10,453 nucleotides of DNA from Candidatus Woesearchaeota archaeon (GCA_019322475.1 JAHWIN010000003.1:1-10453); one strand, 5' to 3'; shown: positions 1 through 6,742, counted from the stretch's first letter. The notes: generated by a model from the letters alone, not told the origin. Made by a program: numbers and translations.

Positions 1-2
1 AT

Positions 3-602
3 TCTGCATTGGCCATAGCGAGGAACAGGGAATGGAAAAGCGACGATGAGCTTCTGTCAAGGGCAGTAGAAAGGCAGCCGGAGAGCTCAACAGCGCATAA
101 CGATCTTGGCCAGGCTTACGAGAATGAGGGGCTTTACAGCAAGGCTCTTTACGAATACAGGTCTGCAATATCATTGAACCCCAGAAATCATGTAGCATGG
201 CTTAATCTTGGAAGCCTTTACGGCTCTATGGGCAATTATAGCCCAGCTATATATTGTATAAACAGGTCTCTGGGCATATTTGAATCATACAAAGCACACA
301 ATAATCTTGGGCTGGTCTATGATATGGCAGGAGAGAACGACAAGGCTGTTGCTGAGCTGAAAAAAGCCATAGGGTTTAACCCTTCTTTGACCAAGGCCTA
401 TATGGATCTAGGCGTATCTTATGCAAAAGCAGGCAACCTGGATATGGCCTTTTTAGAGTTAGATAAGGCTTTGGAGCTAAACCCCCATATACCCGACATC
501 CATTATAATCTTGGGGTGTTGTATGATATTATTGGAGAAAAAAGCAAGGCAGAAGAGGAATTTAATATTGCATACGGGCTTGAATCAGGCAGCGACAGAT
601 AG
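3..602 (+). CDS. C-terminal part of a TPR-containing membrane protein, TMTC/GT-C-like (5' truncated)
   Basis: The reading frame is open to the left edge, so the gene starts outside the window; the TTG at 9 is probably internal. The visible part opens with A-RNREWKSDDELLSRAVERQP, which resembles the RN-x-x-W...L...P segment that joins the last membrane helix of TMTC-type (GT-C fold) proteins to their TPR domain. Five TPR units of about 34 residues follow, each with the NLG-x-x-Y / A-x-x-x-x-x-A-x-x-L-x-P pattern (units starting near SSTAHNDLG, HVAWLNLG, YKAHNNLG, TKAYMDLG and PDIHYNLG). The gene ends with TAG at 600-602. TPRs are protein-protein interaction scaffolds. If the missing N-terminus is a GT-C membrane domain, this would be an envelope glycosyltransferase beside the S-layer gene; that is inference, and a plain TPR membrane protein is the alternative. 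The TPR call itself is secure. Confidence 0.8.
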   Translation, partial: SALAIARNREWKSDDELLSRAVERQPESSTAHNDLGQAYENEGLYSKALYEYRSAISLNPRNHVAWLNLGSLYGSMGNYSPAIYCINRSLGIFESYKAHNNLGLVYDMAGENDKAVAELKKAIGFNPSLTKAYMDLGVSYAKAGNLDMAFLELDKALELNPHIPDIHYNLGVLYDIIGEKSKAEEEFNIAYGLESGSDR

Positions 603-614
603 TAAATTATTTAA

Positions 615-642
615 ATGATACGCTAGATATGATACGTTAAAT
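615..642. repeat. Two tandem 14-bp direct repeats
   Basis: ATGATACGCTAGAT (615-628) is followed directly by ATGATACGTTAAAT (629-642), with 12 of 14 positions identical. The pair begins 13 bp after the stop of the TPR gene and lies about 110 bp upstream of the best S-layer TATA box. It could be a regulator binding site or simple AT-rich duplication; the sequence alone does not decide. Confidence 0.5.
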
Positions 643-743
643 AATAGTGCTCAGGGCATTATTAGCCGCTTAGCTTGTTTTATACCGGTTGAAATGAAGG
701 ATTTATATTCTATAAAATATATATTCAAATATGATGGAATAGC

Positions 744-757
744 GTAACCTTTAAATA
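744..757 (+). promoter_or_regulatory. Putative BRE/TATA promoter of the S-layer gene
   Basis: TTTAAATA at 750-757, preceded by GTAACC as a plausible BRE, matches the archaeal core promoter. A start about 26 nt downstream of the TATA centre would fall near 779-780, giving a leader of roughly 76 nt. Another AT-rich stretch at 701-721 could act as a second TATA box, but it would give a much longer leader. The 253-bp gap 603-855 holds this promoter, the tandem repeat, the leader hairpin and the ribosome binding site; no gene is seen in it. Confidence 0.55.
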
Positions 758-780
758 TGAAACCTAGTGTTTTAGTCTAT

Positions 781-809
781 AAGAAGCTTAACTATGAACT
801 AGGCTTCTT
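781..809 (+). promoter_or_regulatory. Hairpin at the predicted 5' end of the S-layer mRNA
   Basis: AAGAAGC (781-787) pairs perfectly with GCTTCTT (803-809) across a 15-nt loop. A second possible pairing, CCTAGT (763-768) with ACTAGG (798-803), begins upstream of the predicted transcription start. The hairpin would be at or within a nucleotide or two of the mRNA 5' end if the TATA assignment is right. A 5' stabilising structure is the likely role (inference). Confidence 0.45.
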
Positions 810-840
810 TATGTAAAGATAGCCAACAAAAGAACACTAA

Positions 841-847
841 GGAGGTG
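841..847 (+). promoter_or_regulatory. Strong Shine-Dalgarno site of the S-layer gene
   Basis: GGAGGTG, complementary to the usual archaeal 16S 3' end, lies 8 nt before the ATG at 856. It fixes the start codon. No comparably strong site is seen before the other genes, whose promoters instead suggest leaderless mRNAs. Confidence 0.85.
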
Positions 848-855
848 TTTAGGAT

Positions 856-3414
856 ATGAAATTGAGGAAAGCAATAAAGAAAATCGCAGTCCTGGGGGCA
901 GTTACACTGTTCGGGGCTACGATGAGTATAGCTACAGCAGCTAACCTTAGCCAGTACCCTGCTCCATTTATAGAAGCAGGCAAGTTTAGTGGCATGTTAG
1001 TTGTAGGGGATAAGGCAGCAGCAGAGGATGTCATTGGCGTAAGCGACATCGCTATGAGCCTGCAGTATGCAGCAACAACATCAGTAGGTACTGCATCCAC
1101 AACCACAACTGTTGAAGGCGACGCATGGCTGGTAGGGACATCAAGCAAGAAGCTTGAGATGACCCAAAACACAGACAGCGCAGCCTCAAAAGGCAACGAG
1201 ACAATAAGGGACATAATGACCTCCATAGATGAAACCGAGTTATCTGCTTTGGCAGACGGCTCAATAACGACAGAGAAAGGGTCTGCAGGATATAACCAAT
1301 ATATCTATTTTGAAGACAATGCCAACAGTGGAGGCTATGTGAAGTTTATTGAAGATGACAATGATGCCGCAGCAGACTTCCTGTATTTCCCAAGCGGGAT
1401 ACAGATCGCAAGGTATGCTATTGAGTTTAAGACATCATTGCAAAGCGATGTTGAAGACAGCACAGGGACAAAAACCTCAATAGGAACCTACCTGGGCGAC
1501 CTTGAAGATGAGACACTAACTATAGTAGGGAAGGATTTCAGCATAGTCAAGGCAAGAAGGACAAGCTCTTCAGGAAACAGCGCAGAATTGACCCTGATGG
1601 GAGGCGCTGTCAAAGACACCTTAAACGAAGGAGAGACAAAGACCTATACTGTTGAAGGAAAAGACTATGAAGTTACAGTAACTGCAATCACAGATACTGG
1701 AACTATCTATGCAAAATTCAATGTCAACGGCGAATCGACGCGGTCATTGAAGGACGGAGATTCTGCAACATTGTCTGACAACACCCAGTTAGGGATAAGC
1801 GACATAATACCTAACGAAGCTGGCGACGTTACACAGGATATCGTAGAATTTTATCTTGGAGCTTCAAAGGTCTTTTTGAAAGATACCTTGATAAGCAATA
1901 CAGCAAGCAGCCACGACCTTGAATTTGGAAGCGAGAAGATAGATGACACCCATGTTATCATACAGGGCACTGATGACAACTCTACATTCAGCATAGATTC
2001 CATAGAGCTGAACATAACTGCAGACGACGATTATTTTATAGCAGCAGGCCACAGCCTTACAGAATACATGGATGAGCCTCAGGCATTCTTAGGCCTATGG
2101 GACATCAAGTATGAAGGGCTTGACAGCATAGAGACAGAGACATTAAGGATAAAAACAGGTGGCTCTGACCAGTACAACCTGGAGTTTGTCGATGGAGATG
2201 GAGAGACAGCAACAGTTCCTTTGGCTTATACAACAAGCGGAACCAACCTAAGGATGGGAGACAACAACGATGATTTGATCCTAAACGAAAGCCAGGCCAT
2301 CGACAAGAACGATTATCTGATCGTTACAGATGAATCCCAGGATGACGGCAACAGGAACACCTATGCATTGAGGTACAAAGGCTCAGATAAGGTTGCAAGC
2401 GGAGAGACAGCACTTGTTAAGTTCGACAACCTAGGAACCGGAAAAAGGATAGAGCAGACATACAGCGACAATACAGGAACATCAGCAGACGCAACCCTTA
2501 AGTTGGGAGGAGCATCATTTATTGTGGTCAATGCATCTAACCCGGATGTAGACGACTTTAATGTATATGTCGACCTAAATGCTGATGGAACTATAACAGC
2601 AGATGATGGAACTTTAATCAGTAATTCATCAGTTGCTATAAACACCAACGCAGGATTGAAGGTAGCTATAGACAATGGGAGCCAGGATAATGTCCTAGAT
2701 ATAATCCTTAGCACACCAAACAGCAACCACTATGACAACCAAGCTCCAGTAGATGTAAGGTTTAACATCACAGCTGCAAGCGGTGAGGTAGCATTTGCTG
2801 AATCATCTGGAGATGACATAGCATGGGTTGCTCCATCCGAGGAGACAAACGTAAAGTATGCCTATACCTCCATAGGAGCAAAGTTCAAGCACGACGACCC
2901 AACAAGCGACCCGGATTCCTTGACTGTTGAGTACCCTATTGAGCAGAGGATACCTCTGGTATACATAACAGCAGGAGCTACAAAGACGATAAAGGGATCT
3001 GCAGAGTCAGTCGAGTCAGTGACCATCAACAAGATTGAGGTTGGCGCAACCAAGCTGGCAAGCGAGATCAGCAACGTTGCAGCACAGAACCTTATCCTTG
3101 TAGGAGGGCCATGCGCTAACTCAGCAGCAGCAGAAGCTAAGGGCAACCCAGTAGATTGTGCAGCAGGCTATGAGGCTGGAAAAGGCCTTATAGAGATGGT
3201 TGACACAGGAGCTGGAAATGTTGCTTTGATCGTGGCTGGCTACAGCGCAGCAGACACAAGAGCTGCAACAAGCGTAGTTGCTAATTACGGCGACTATGAG
3301 CTAAGCGGCGACGCTATGGAAGTTGTGACTGCTACAAGCACTGTAAAAGAGGTTACTATGGCAGCAACAACCACAACAGAAACCACAACAGAAACCACAA
3401 CAGAAACCACATAA
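856..3414 (+). CDS. S-layer protein, methanococcal-type S_layer_N/S_layer_C family
   Basis: This 852-residue secreted protein should form the outer protein lattice of the cell. Residues 1-29 are a Sec signal peptide (basic MKLRK, hydrophobic core, cut probably after ATA or ATAA). The mature N-terminus has a segment with LVVGDKAAAEDVIG (about 47-60), like the LVVG-x-x-A-x-x-D-V-V start of S_layer_N domains. The centre is acidic and beta-rich, with segments such as VEFYLGASKVFLKD that recur in these proteins. The C-terminal domain (about 745-825) contains LILVGGPCAN and VALIVAGYSAADTRAA, typical of S_layer_C; the two cysteines there (GGPC and VDC) appear to be the only ones and may form a disulfide. 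About nine N-x-S/T sequons are present, including NLS at the new N-terminus. The end is a Thr-rich TTET tail without a membrane anchor. The ribosome binding site is strong; transcription probably stops at the T-rich tract after the gene. Confidence 0.92.
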   Translation: MKLRKAIKKIAVLGAVTLFGATMSIATAANLSQYPAPFIEAGKFSGMLVVGDKAAAEDVIGVSDIAMSLQYAATTSVGTASTTTTVEGDAWLVGTSSKKLEMTQNTDSAASKGNETIRDIMTSIDETELSALADGSITTEKGSAGYNQYIYFEDNANSGGYVKFIEDDNDAAADFLYFPSGIQIARYAIEFKTSLQSDVEDSTGTKTSIGTYLGDLEDETLTIVGKDFSIVKARRTSSSGNSAELTLMGGAVKDTLNEGETKTYTVEGKDYEVTVTAITDTGTIYAKFNVNGESTRSLKDGDSATLSDNTQLGISDIIPNEAGDVTQDIVEFYLGASKVFLKDTLISNTASSHDLEFGSEKIDDTHVIIQGTDDNSTFSIDSIELNITADDDYFIAAGHSLTEYMDEPQAFLGLWDIKYEGLDSIETETLRIKTGGSDQYNLEFVDGDGETATVPLAYTTSGTNLRMGDNNDDLILNESQAIDKNDYLIVTDESQDDGNRNTYALRYKGSDKVASGETALVKFDNLGTGKRIEQTYSDNTGTSADATLKLGGASFIVVNASNPDVDDFNVYVDLNADGTITADDGTLISNSSVAINTNAGLKVAIDNGSQDNVLDIILSTPNSNHYDNQAPVDVRFNITAASGEVAFAESSGDDIAWVAPSEETNVKYAYTSIGAKFKHDDPTSDPDSLTVEYPIEQRIPLVYITAGATKTIKGSAESVESVTINKIEVGATKLASEISNVAAQNLILVGGPCANSAAAEAKGNPVDCAAGYEAGKGLIEMVDTGAGNVALIVAGYSAADTRAATSVVANYGDYELSGDAMEVVTATSTVKEVTMAATTTTETTTETTTETT
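3373..3408 (+). repeat. Exact 12-bp tandem repeat, three copies, at the S-layer C-terminus
   Basis: ACAACAGAAACC occurs three times without a mismatch, in frame, encoding (TTET)3 just before the last Thr and the stop. Copy-number change would add or remove four residues without a frameshift. The threonines could carry O-glycans (inference). Confidence 0.9.
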
Positions 3415-3451
3415 AAAAGGCTTAAAACCCTTTTTTCTTTTTTTCTTTTTT
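3413..3451 (+). terminator. Hairpin plus T-tract terminator after the S-layer gene
   Basis: AAAAAAGG (3413-3420, overlapping the TAA stop) pairs with CCTTTTTT (3429-3436). T-rich sequence interrupted by single Cs continues to 3451, as in archaeal oligo-T termination. The remaining gap to 3555 shows nothing further beyond AT-rich convergent intergenic sequence. Confidence 0.7.
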
Positions 3452-3555
3452 ATTCTATTATCTTATTTGGTTCTATTTATCCTTACGTCATATTTTTTCT
3501 TGGATATCAAATCTTAAAATAATAACTCCTTTTTTAGAATACCCCTTATCTATGA

Positions 3556-4926
3556 TCAGACTATCTTCCTGCAGTCATATACCAGAAATCCGCCTTCTAC
3601 ATCATTCCCGTAGCTCTTTTCTAGCCTGCACCACCCCCCTATATATTCCAAAAGAGGCTTAAACCGAGATATCCCTTCCTTTGTCCTTATGATAACAAAA
3701 ACATCCTCTTTTTTCAGCTTGTCTATAGTATCTTCCATGCTTACCATGCCAGTAAGGAATACATTCTCATTAGTATCTATAAGGTTAAATCCTATGTCCC
3801 TTCCCGATAAAAGAGCGACTAACGGTGTTATGGAAGCATCTCCAAAAAGGGCTGTGCCCTTAGGAGTGTTCTCTGTTATGAACATTGCAGCCTCTTTGGC
3901 AGGGAACCGTGTAAAGCCATAGCTGTTGAGGAAAATGGTGTTTGCAGCTGAATTCCAAAGGAATATCAGGCCTATTATGATAATTATAGCTGTCATAGCC
4001 TTGGGCTTTGCCTTTATCATCCCTGATATGCTGAATCCTGCTATTATCGCCAGGAAAGGGAACAAAGGGACGAAGTAATATTCAAATACCCTGCTTAATG
4101 AGATTAAAAATGCCATATATGCCAGCGAGATGATGGCAGAAAGCTGGACCTTCTTCATCTTCGTAAAGATGGCTGCTAATGGAAGCATGAAGATGATCCA
4201 GTCAGTCTTTATAACATTATAGAATGTCAGGCCTTTTGTTTTTAGGGCAGGCTTCATAAGGTGGTATCTGAAGGCCTGCAGGATGTACTCATTCTTAAAA
4301 AGCAGCAGCATCATTCCGTTTATCAGGATAAATACAGAAAAAAACCCCAGGCAAAACCGAATCATGCTTTTTTTGCACTTCAATGCTATGACCAGCATAA
4401 CTGCCAAGGCAGGGACTATAGAATAGAGCCTTGTGATCGATGCCAGGCCAAAGAATATCCCGCTTAAGATATATTTTTTTTCTGAAACAAGGAGATAGAA
4501 ACCTATGACAAGGAACATAGCAGCCATATTTGCCCCTGAGGCGTATGTCGAGTTGAACAATATTATGAAGCTGAACAGGAACAATGATACGGCAGCTGCT
4601 GAAGCGATAAGATCATCCTGCTTTTTTTCCATCAGCAGGAAGATAAAAAAAGAGGACACCAGGATAGAGAGGAAAGGGACCATCTTTAGCATGATGATGT
4701 TGAACCCGAAGATCCTCAGGATGGACGCTATCGCGAAAACATGGAGTGGAGGATGCGCATAGAAGAAATCCCTGTAAGGCAGCTCCCCCTTGGTTATCAT
4801 CTTTCCCATGTAGAAATAGACATTTTCATCCCCTGAAACATAGTTCTTTAGGCTTTTTAGCTGGGCGATTATAAATATGATGATTATGATGAGGTATAGT
4901 ATCCACCTTAGATTTTTTGATTTCAT
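3556..4926 (-). CDS. GT-C fold membrane glycosyltransferase-like protein (GT39/PMT-like), 456 aa
   Basis: Probably a membrane enzyme that moves a sugar from a polyprenyl-phosphate donor onto a lipid, glycan or protein on the outer face of the membrane. After the first membrane helix (about 8-23) comes SGDENVYFYMGKMITKGELP with D33-E34, followed by YRDFFYAHPPLHVF (51-64). This matches the acidic first-loop motif and the PYRDF...H-PP signature of GT39/ArnT-like families. About nine to eleven hydrophobic segments follow to about residue 335, then a soluble C-terminal part (FITENTPKGTALFGD...) similar to the end domain of these enzymes. The gene ends with TGA. No Shine-Dalgarno and no well-placed TATA box is seen before the ATG, so it probably depends on read-through from the gene starting at 6643, across the fold-back element. 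Acceptor and sugar cannot be told; the S-layer protein next door is a plausible target. Confidence 0.8.
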   Translation of the reverse strand: MKSKNLRWILYLIIIIIFIIAQLKSLKNYVSGDENVYFYMGKMITKGELPYRDFFYAHPPLHVFAIASILRIFGFNIIMLKMVPFLSILVSSFFIFLLMEKKQDDLIASAAAVSLFLFSFIILFNSTYASGANMAAMFLVIGFYLLVSEKKYILSGIFFGLASITRLYSIVPALAVMLVIALKCKKSMIRFCLGFFSVFILINGMMLLLFKNEYILQAFRYHLMKPALKTKGLTFYNVIKTDWIIFMLPLAAIFTKMKKVQLSAIISLAYMAFLISLSRVFEYYFVPLFPFLAIIAGFSISGMIKAKPKAMTAIIIIIGLIFLWNSAANTIFLNSYGFTRFPAKEAAMFITENTPKGTALFGDASITPLVALLSGRDIGFNLIDTNENVFLTGMVSMEDTIDKLKKEDVFVIIRTKEGISRFKPLLEYIGGWCRLEKSYGNDVEGGFLVYDCRKIV

Positions 4927-4984
4927 AAGTATCGCCGTATATGTCTATTGATTATGGGGCGGTATCGAAAAGTTAACCGTCTTT

Positions 4985-5071
4985 GCCATGAATGCCGTTA
5001 ATGCCTTAGAAAAACTTGTTTTTCTAATGGTTTAGAAAACCTTGTTTTCTAAAACCGTAGGCATTCATGGC
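4985..5071. repeat. Three-way-junction inverted repeat with twin hairpins
   Basis: Outer perfect stem 4985-4996 / 5060-5071. Inside are hairpin one, TTAGAAAAAC (5006-5015) with GTTTTTCTAA (5018-5027), and hairpin two, TTTAGAAAAC (5031-5040) with GTTTTCTAAA (5044-5053). Hairpin two is extended by GG (5029-5030) / CC (5055-5056) with one bulged A. AATGCC at 5000-5005 could pair with the 3' arm in place of the outer 5' arm. Confidence 0.85.
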
Positions 5072-5085
5072 ATGGCCAGGACGGA

Positions 5086-5125
5086 GCTGACCAGGTTGCC
5101 ATACGAAGTATGGAGTCTGGTCAGC
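5086..5125. repeat. Nested perfect hairpin in the fold-back element
   Basis: A 9-bp stem (5086-5094 with 5117-5125), a small internal loop, and a 6-bp stem with a 3-nt loop (CCATAC 5099-5104, GTATGG 5108-5113). Both stems are mismatch-free. Confidence 0.85.
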
Positions 5126-5163
5126 GTAGTAGGATAACTTTTCAATATCGCCGATTATGATGG

Positions 5164-5182
5164 CTTCATCCATAAGATGAAG
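5164..5182 (-). other. Small hairpin downstream of the 481-aa gene
   Basis: CTTCATC (5164-5170) and GATGAAG (5176-5182) form a 7-bp stem with a 5-nt loop, about 16 nt after the stop codon of the minus-strand gene. No T-tract follows on that strand, so it is not a clear terminator. Confidence 0.4.
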
Positions 5183-5197
5183 GTTGCTGCAATCCCC

Positions 5198-6643
5198 CTA
5201 CCTGACCTTTAGGATGCCCACGCTTTCATCTTCATATAAAAGCTCAAAGTCTTCCTTATGGTTTATGACATGGTTGAATAGCTGTATGTCCTGCTTGATT
5301 TTTCCTACAAACGCATAATCTGCACCATAATCCTCTTTTATTATGTTGTAGCCCGGCTCCTTTCCCTGAAGGACATCCATATATCTTATGAACTTATCCT
5401 TGTCATGAAGATAGGAGTATGTAAGGTCTATGCCATGCGTGTATCTTAAGGAATGGTCGTAGAAAAAAAGGTAATTAAAAGTATAGCCGTTGATGAAGAC
5501 CTTTGAGCCCTCAGGAATATTATCCCTGAGCCATAATGCCCCTTTTTCATACCACGGGAGGAAATGGTTGTTCCGGGTATATGTATTTATGCTGAGCACG
5601 CTGAAGGCCATGATCATGGCTATCGAAGCTGCAAATGCATATCTGATTATCTTTTTGTTTCTGAGCTTTCCTGCAGCGCTGTTCAGGGAGAATGCCGCAA
5701 AAAGAACCGTGAAAGGGGCAAAGTACTCATGCATCCTTCTTGTCTTTAGCATGGCGATAAGAAATATGGAAGAGATGGCAAGGAAAAACAACGGCTTTCT
5801 GTTGATCCTCATCTTTCTGATCCTTGCCGAAAGGGCCAGTATAAAAAGAAGGAAAAATACCCAGTTAAACCTGAACAGCTCCTTTAGCCCCCAGGCCCTC
5901 CATTCCATGTTATAGAGGTTGTTTATAAGGTTGACCTTGAATATCTGTGTATATAGCATGCTGATATTGTTCGGGAAGTAAGGGTTCAGTACAAGGGCTG
6001 TTAAGGCCCCTGCACCAGGATATAGCAGAAGCTTCAGGTCCAGCTCTTTTTTTGCCAGGAGCATTATAGTAAAATACACCCCCACAACAAGGATCTGGAA
6101 TACAAATCCTGAGTACAGCCACGCAAATAGAAGAGACGTTATGAACAATGAATTGTATTTCTTCTTTTCCATGAGATAAAAGGTCAGGATAAGAGAGAGT
6201 ACAGCAAGAGGCATCGCCCTTGGAAGAAGGAACCTGTACATCAGGTCAACAGAGGATAAGGCATAGAGCAATGTCCAGAACAATGGATAGTTTATATCGC
6301 TCTTTTTCAGGTACCAGTAGAAGAAGGTGAAGCAAAGGGAGGAGAAAAGTACAGCAGCTATTTTTGCTCCGGGGATAAGTCCAATCAAGGTGAAAGGGAT
6401 AAGGAGAACCCTGAACAGAAGCTGAAGGTCTGCATACCTTGCAGCAAGTATAGACTCAGTTACGTATGGAAAAGACCTGATGAATCCCTCATCTCTTATG
6501 ATGTCAGCCATCTTCATGTGTAGCCAGCCGTCAAATCCGATTATCTCCTTTACCCTGAACTGCAGGAAAGAAAACCCCATCAAGAATAATGCAAATACCC
6601 CCAGGGTATCCTTATTGCGCTTTAAGAACTTTTTTAATGGCAT
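5198..6643 (-). CDS. GT-C-type membrane protein, remotely STT3/AglB-like, 481 aa
   Basis: A polytopic membrane protein, probably a glycosyltransferase of the GT-C class. After the first hydrophobic helix (about 14-30) comes IGFDGWLHMKMADIIRDEG (D38, W40, H42), which resembles the first external acidic motif of oligosaccharyltransferases (G-x-D-P-W-Y-H-x-R), and then a FPY segment. About ten to twelve hydrophobic segments follow to about residue 355. After that comes WLRDNIPEGSKVFINGYTFN (about 375-394), close in style to the W-L-R-x-x-T-P start of the soluble domain in STT3-like proteins. It is too short, and lacks the WWDYG motif, for a true AglB, so I give no symbol. TAG stop at 5200-5198. 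It has its own leaderless-type promoter and is upstream of the 456-aa GT-C gene on the same strand, 271 bp apart, with the fold-back element between. Likely role: surface glycan assembly (inference). Confidence 0.75.
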   Translation of the reverse strand: MPLKKFLKRNKDTLGVFALFLMGFSFLQFRVKEIIGFDGWLHMKMADIIRDEGFIRSFPYVTESILAARYADLQLLFRVLLIPFTLIGLIPGAKIAAVLFSSLCFTFFYWYLKKSDINYPLFWTLLYALSSVDLMYRFLLPRAMPLAVLSLILTFYLMEKKKYNSLFITSLLFAWLYSGFVFQILVVGVYFTIMLLAKKELDLKLLLYPGAGALTALVLNPYFPNNISMLYTQIFKVNLINNLYNMEWRAWGLKELFRFNWVFFLLFILALSARIRKMRINRKPLFFLAISSIFLIAMLKTRRMHEYFAPFTVLFAAFSLNSAAGKLRNKKIIRYAFAASIAMIMAFSVLSINTYTRNNHFLPWYEKGALWLRDNIPEGSKVFINGYTFNYLFFYDHSLRYTHGIDLTYSYLHDKDKFIRYMDVLQGKEPGYNIIKEDYGADYAFVGKIKQDIQLFNHVINHKEDFELLYEDESVGILKVR

Positions 6644-6665
6644 GCTTACAGGGGTTTTTTCGTCT

Positions 6666-6680
6666 TATTTAAACTTTTTG
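6666..6680 (-). promoter_or_regulatory. BRE/TATA promoter for the 481-aa GT-C gene (leaderless)
   Basis: Read on the minus strand, CAAAAAG-TTTAAATA has its TATA centre 26-27 nt before the A of the ATG at 6643. That spacing predicts an mRNA starting at or very near the start codon; no Shine-Dalgarno is present. Confidence 0.65.
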
Positions 6681-6726
6681 AGGGTGTGGGGAAAATCTGC
6701 AATTATTTCCTGCTAAGCCCGGCAAA

Positions 6727-6742
6727 ACGATAATTTTTTATA
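6727..6742 (+). promoter_or_regulatory. BRE/TATA promoter for the MgtC-family gene (leaderless)
   Basis: TTTTTATA (6735-6742), preceded by ACGATAAT, has its centre 26-27 nt before the ATG at 6765. Together with the opposite promoter at 6666-6680 it makes a compact divergent regulatory region of 121 bp. Confidence 0.6.

Larger units (their letters stand above)
4958..5152. mobile_element. 195-bp fold-back element with terminal inverted repeats (MITE-like) or structured RNA
   Basis: The 21-bp ends (4958-4978 and 5132-5152) are inverted repeats: 18 Watson-Crick pairs, one G-T and two mismatches. GATTATG directly flanks both sides (4950-4956 and 5153-5159; 8-bp versions are 4950-4957 and 5153-5160 with one mismatch), as a target-site duplication would. 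Inside are two further structured domains. One is a 12-bp perfect stem GCCATGAATGCC (4985-4996) / GGCATTCATGGC (5060-5071) enclosing two similar hairpins. The other is a 9-bp stem GCTGACCAG (5086-5094) / CTGGTCAGC (5117-5125) capped by CCATAC-GAA-GTATGG (5099-5113). There is no coding capacity. It may be a non-autonomous transposon, a structured RNA in the glycosyltransferase transcript, or both. The pairings are certain; the identity is not. Confidence 0.7.

Noticed and set aside
811..816. ATG-TAA start-stop in the S-layer leader as a regulatory mini-ORF
   Set aside because: A six-base match is expected by chance and has no ribosome binding site.
763..855. S-layer leader considered as a riboswitch
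   Set aside because: Only one short stem and no conserved aptamer-like core could be recognised.
849..1226. Open frames on the minus strand opposite the S-layer gene (also 1052-1264, 1864-2052, 2361-2726, 2862-3146)
   Set aside because: They mirror the codon bias of the S-layer gene, have no promoter or ribosome binding site that fits, and show no recognisable protein features.
5006..5056. Twin hairpins considered as a CRISPR array
   Set aside because: Only two short copies of a palindrome separated by about 3 nt; no spacers and no cas genes.
4985..5071. Cloverleaf-like fold considered as a tRNA
   Set aside because: No CCA-side acceptor, no T-loop GTTC-type sequence and no anticodon arm; the inner hairpins have 2-3 nt loops.
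6480..6716. Plus-strand frame overlapping the start of the 481-aa gene and its promoter
   Set aside because: It runs antisense to a clear membrane protein and through its TATA box, with no features of its own.
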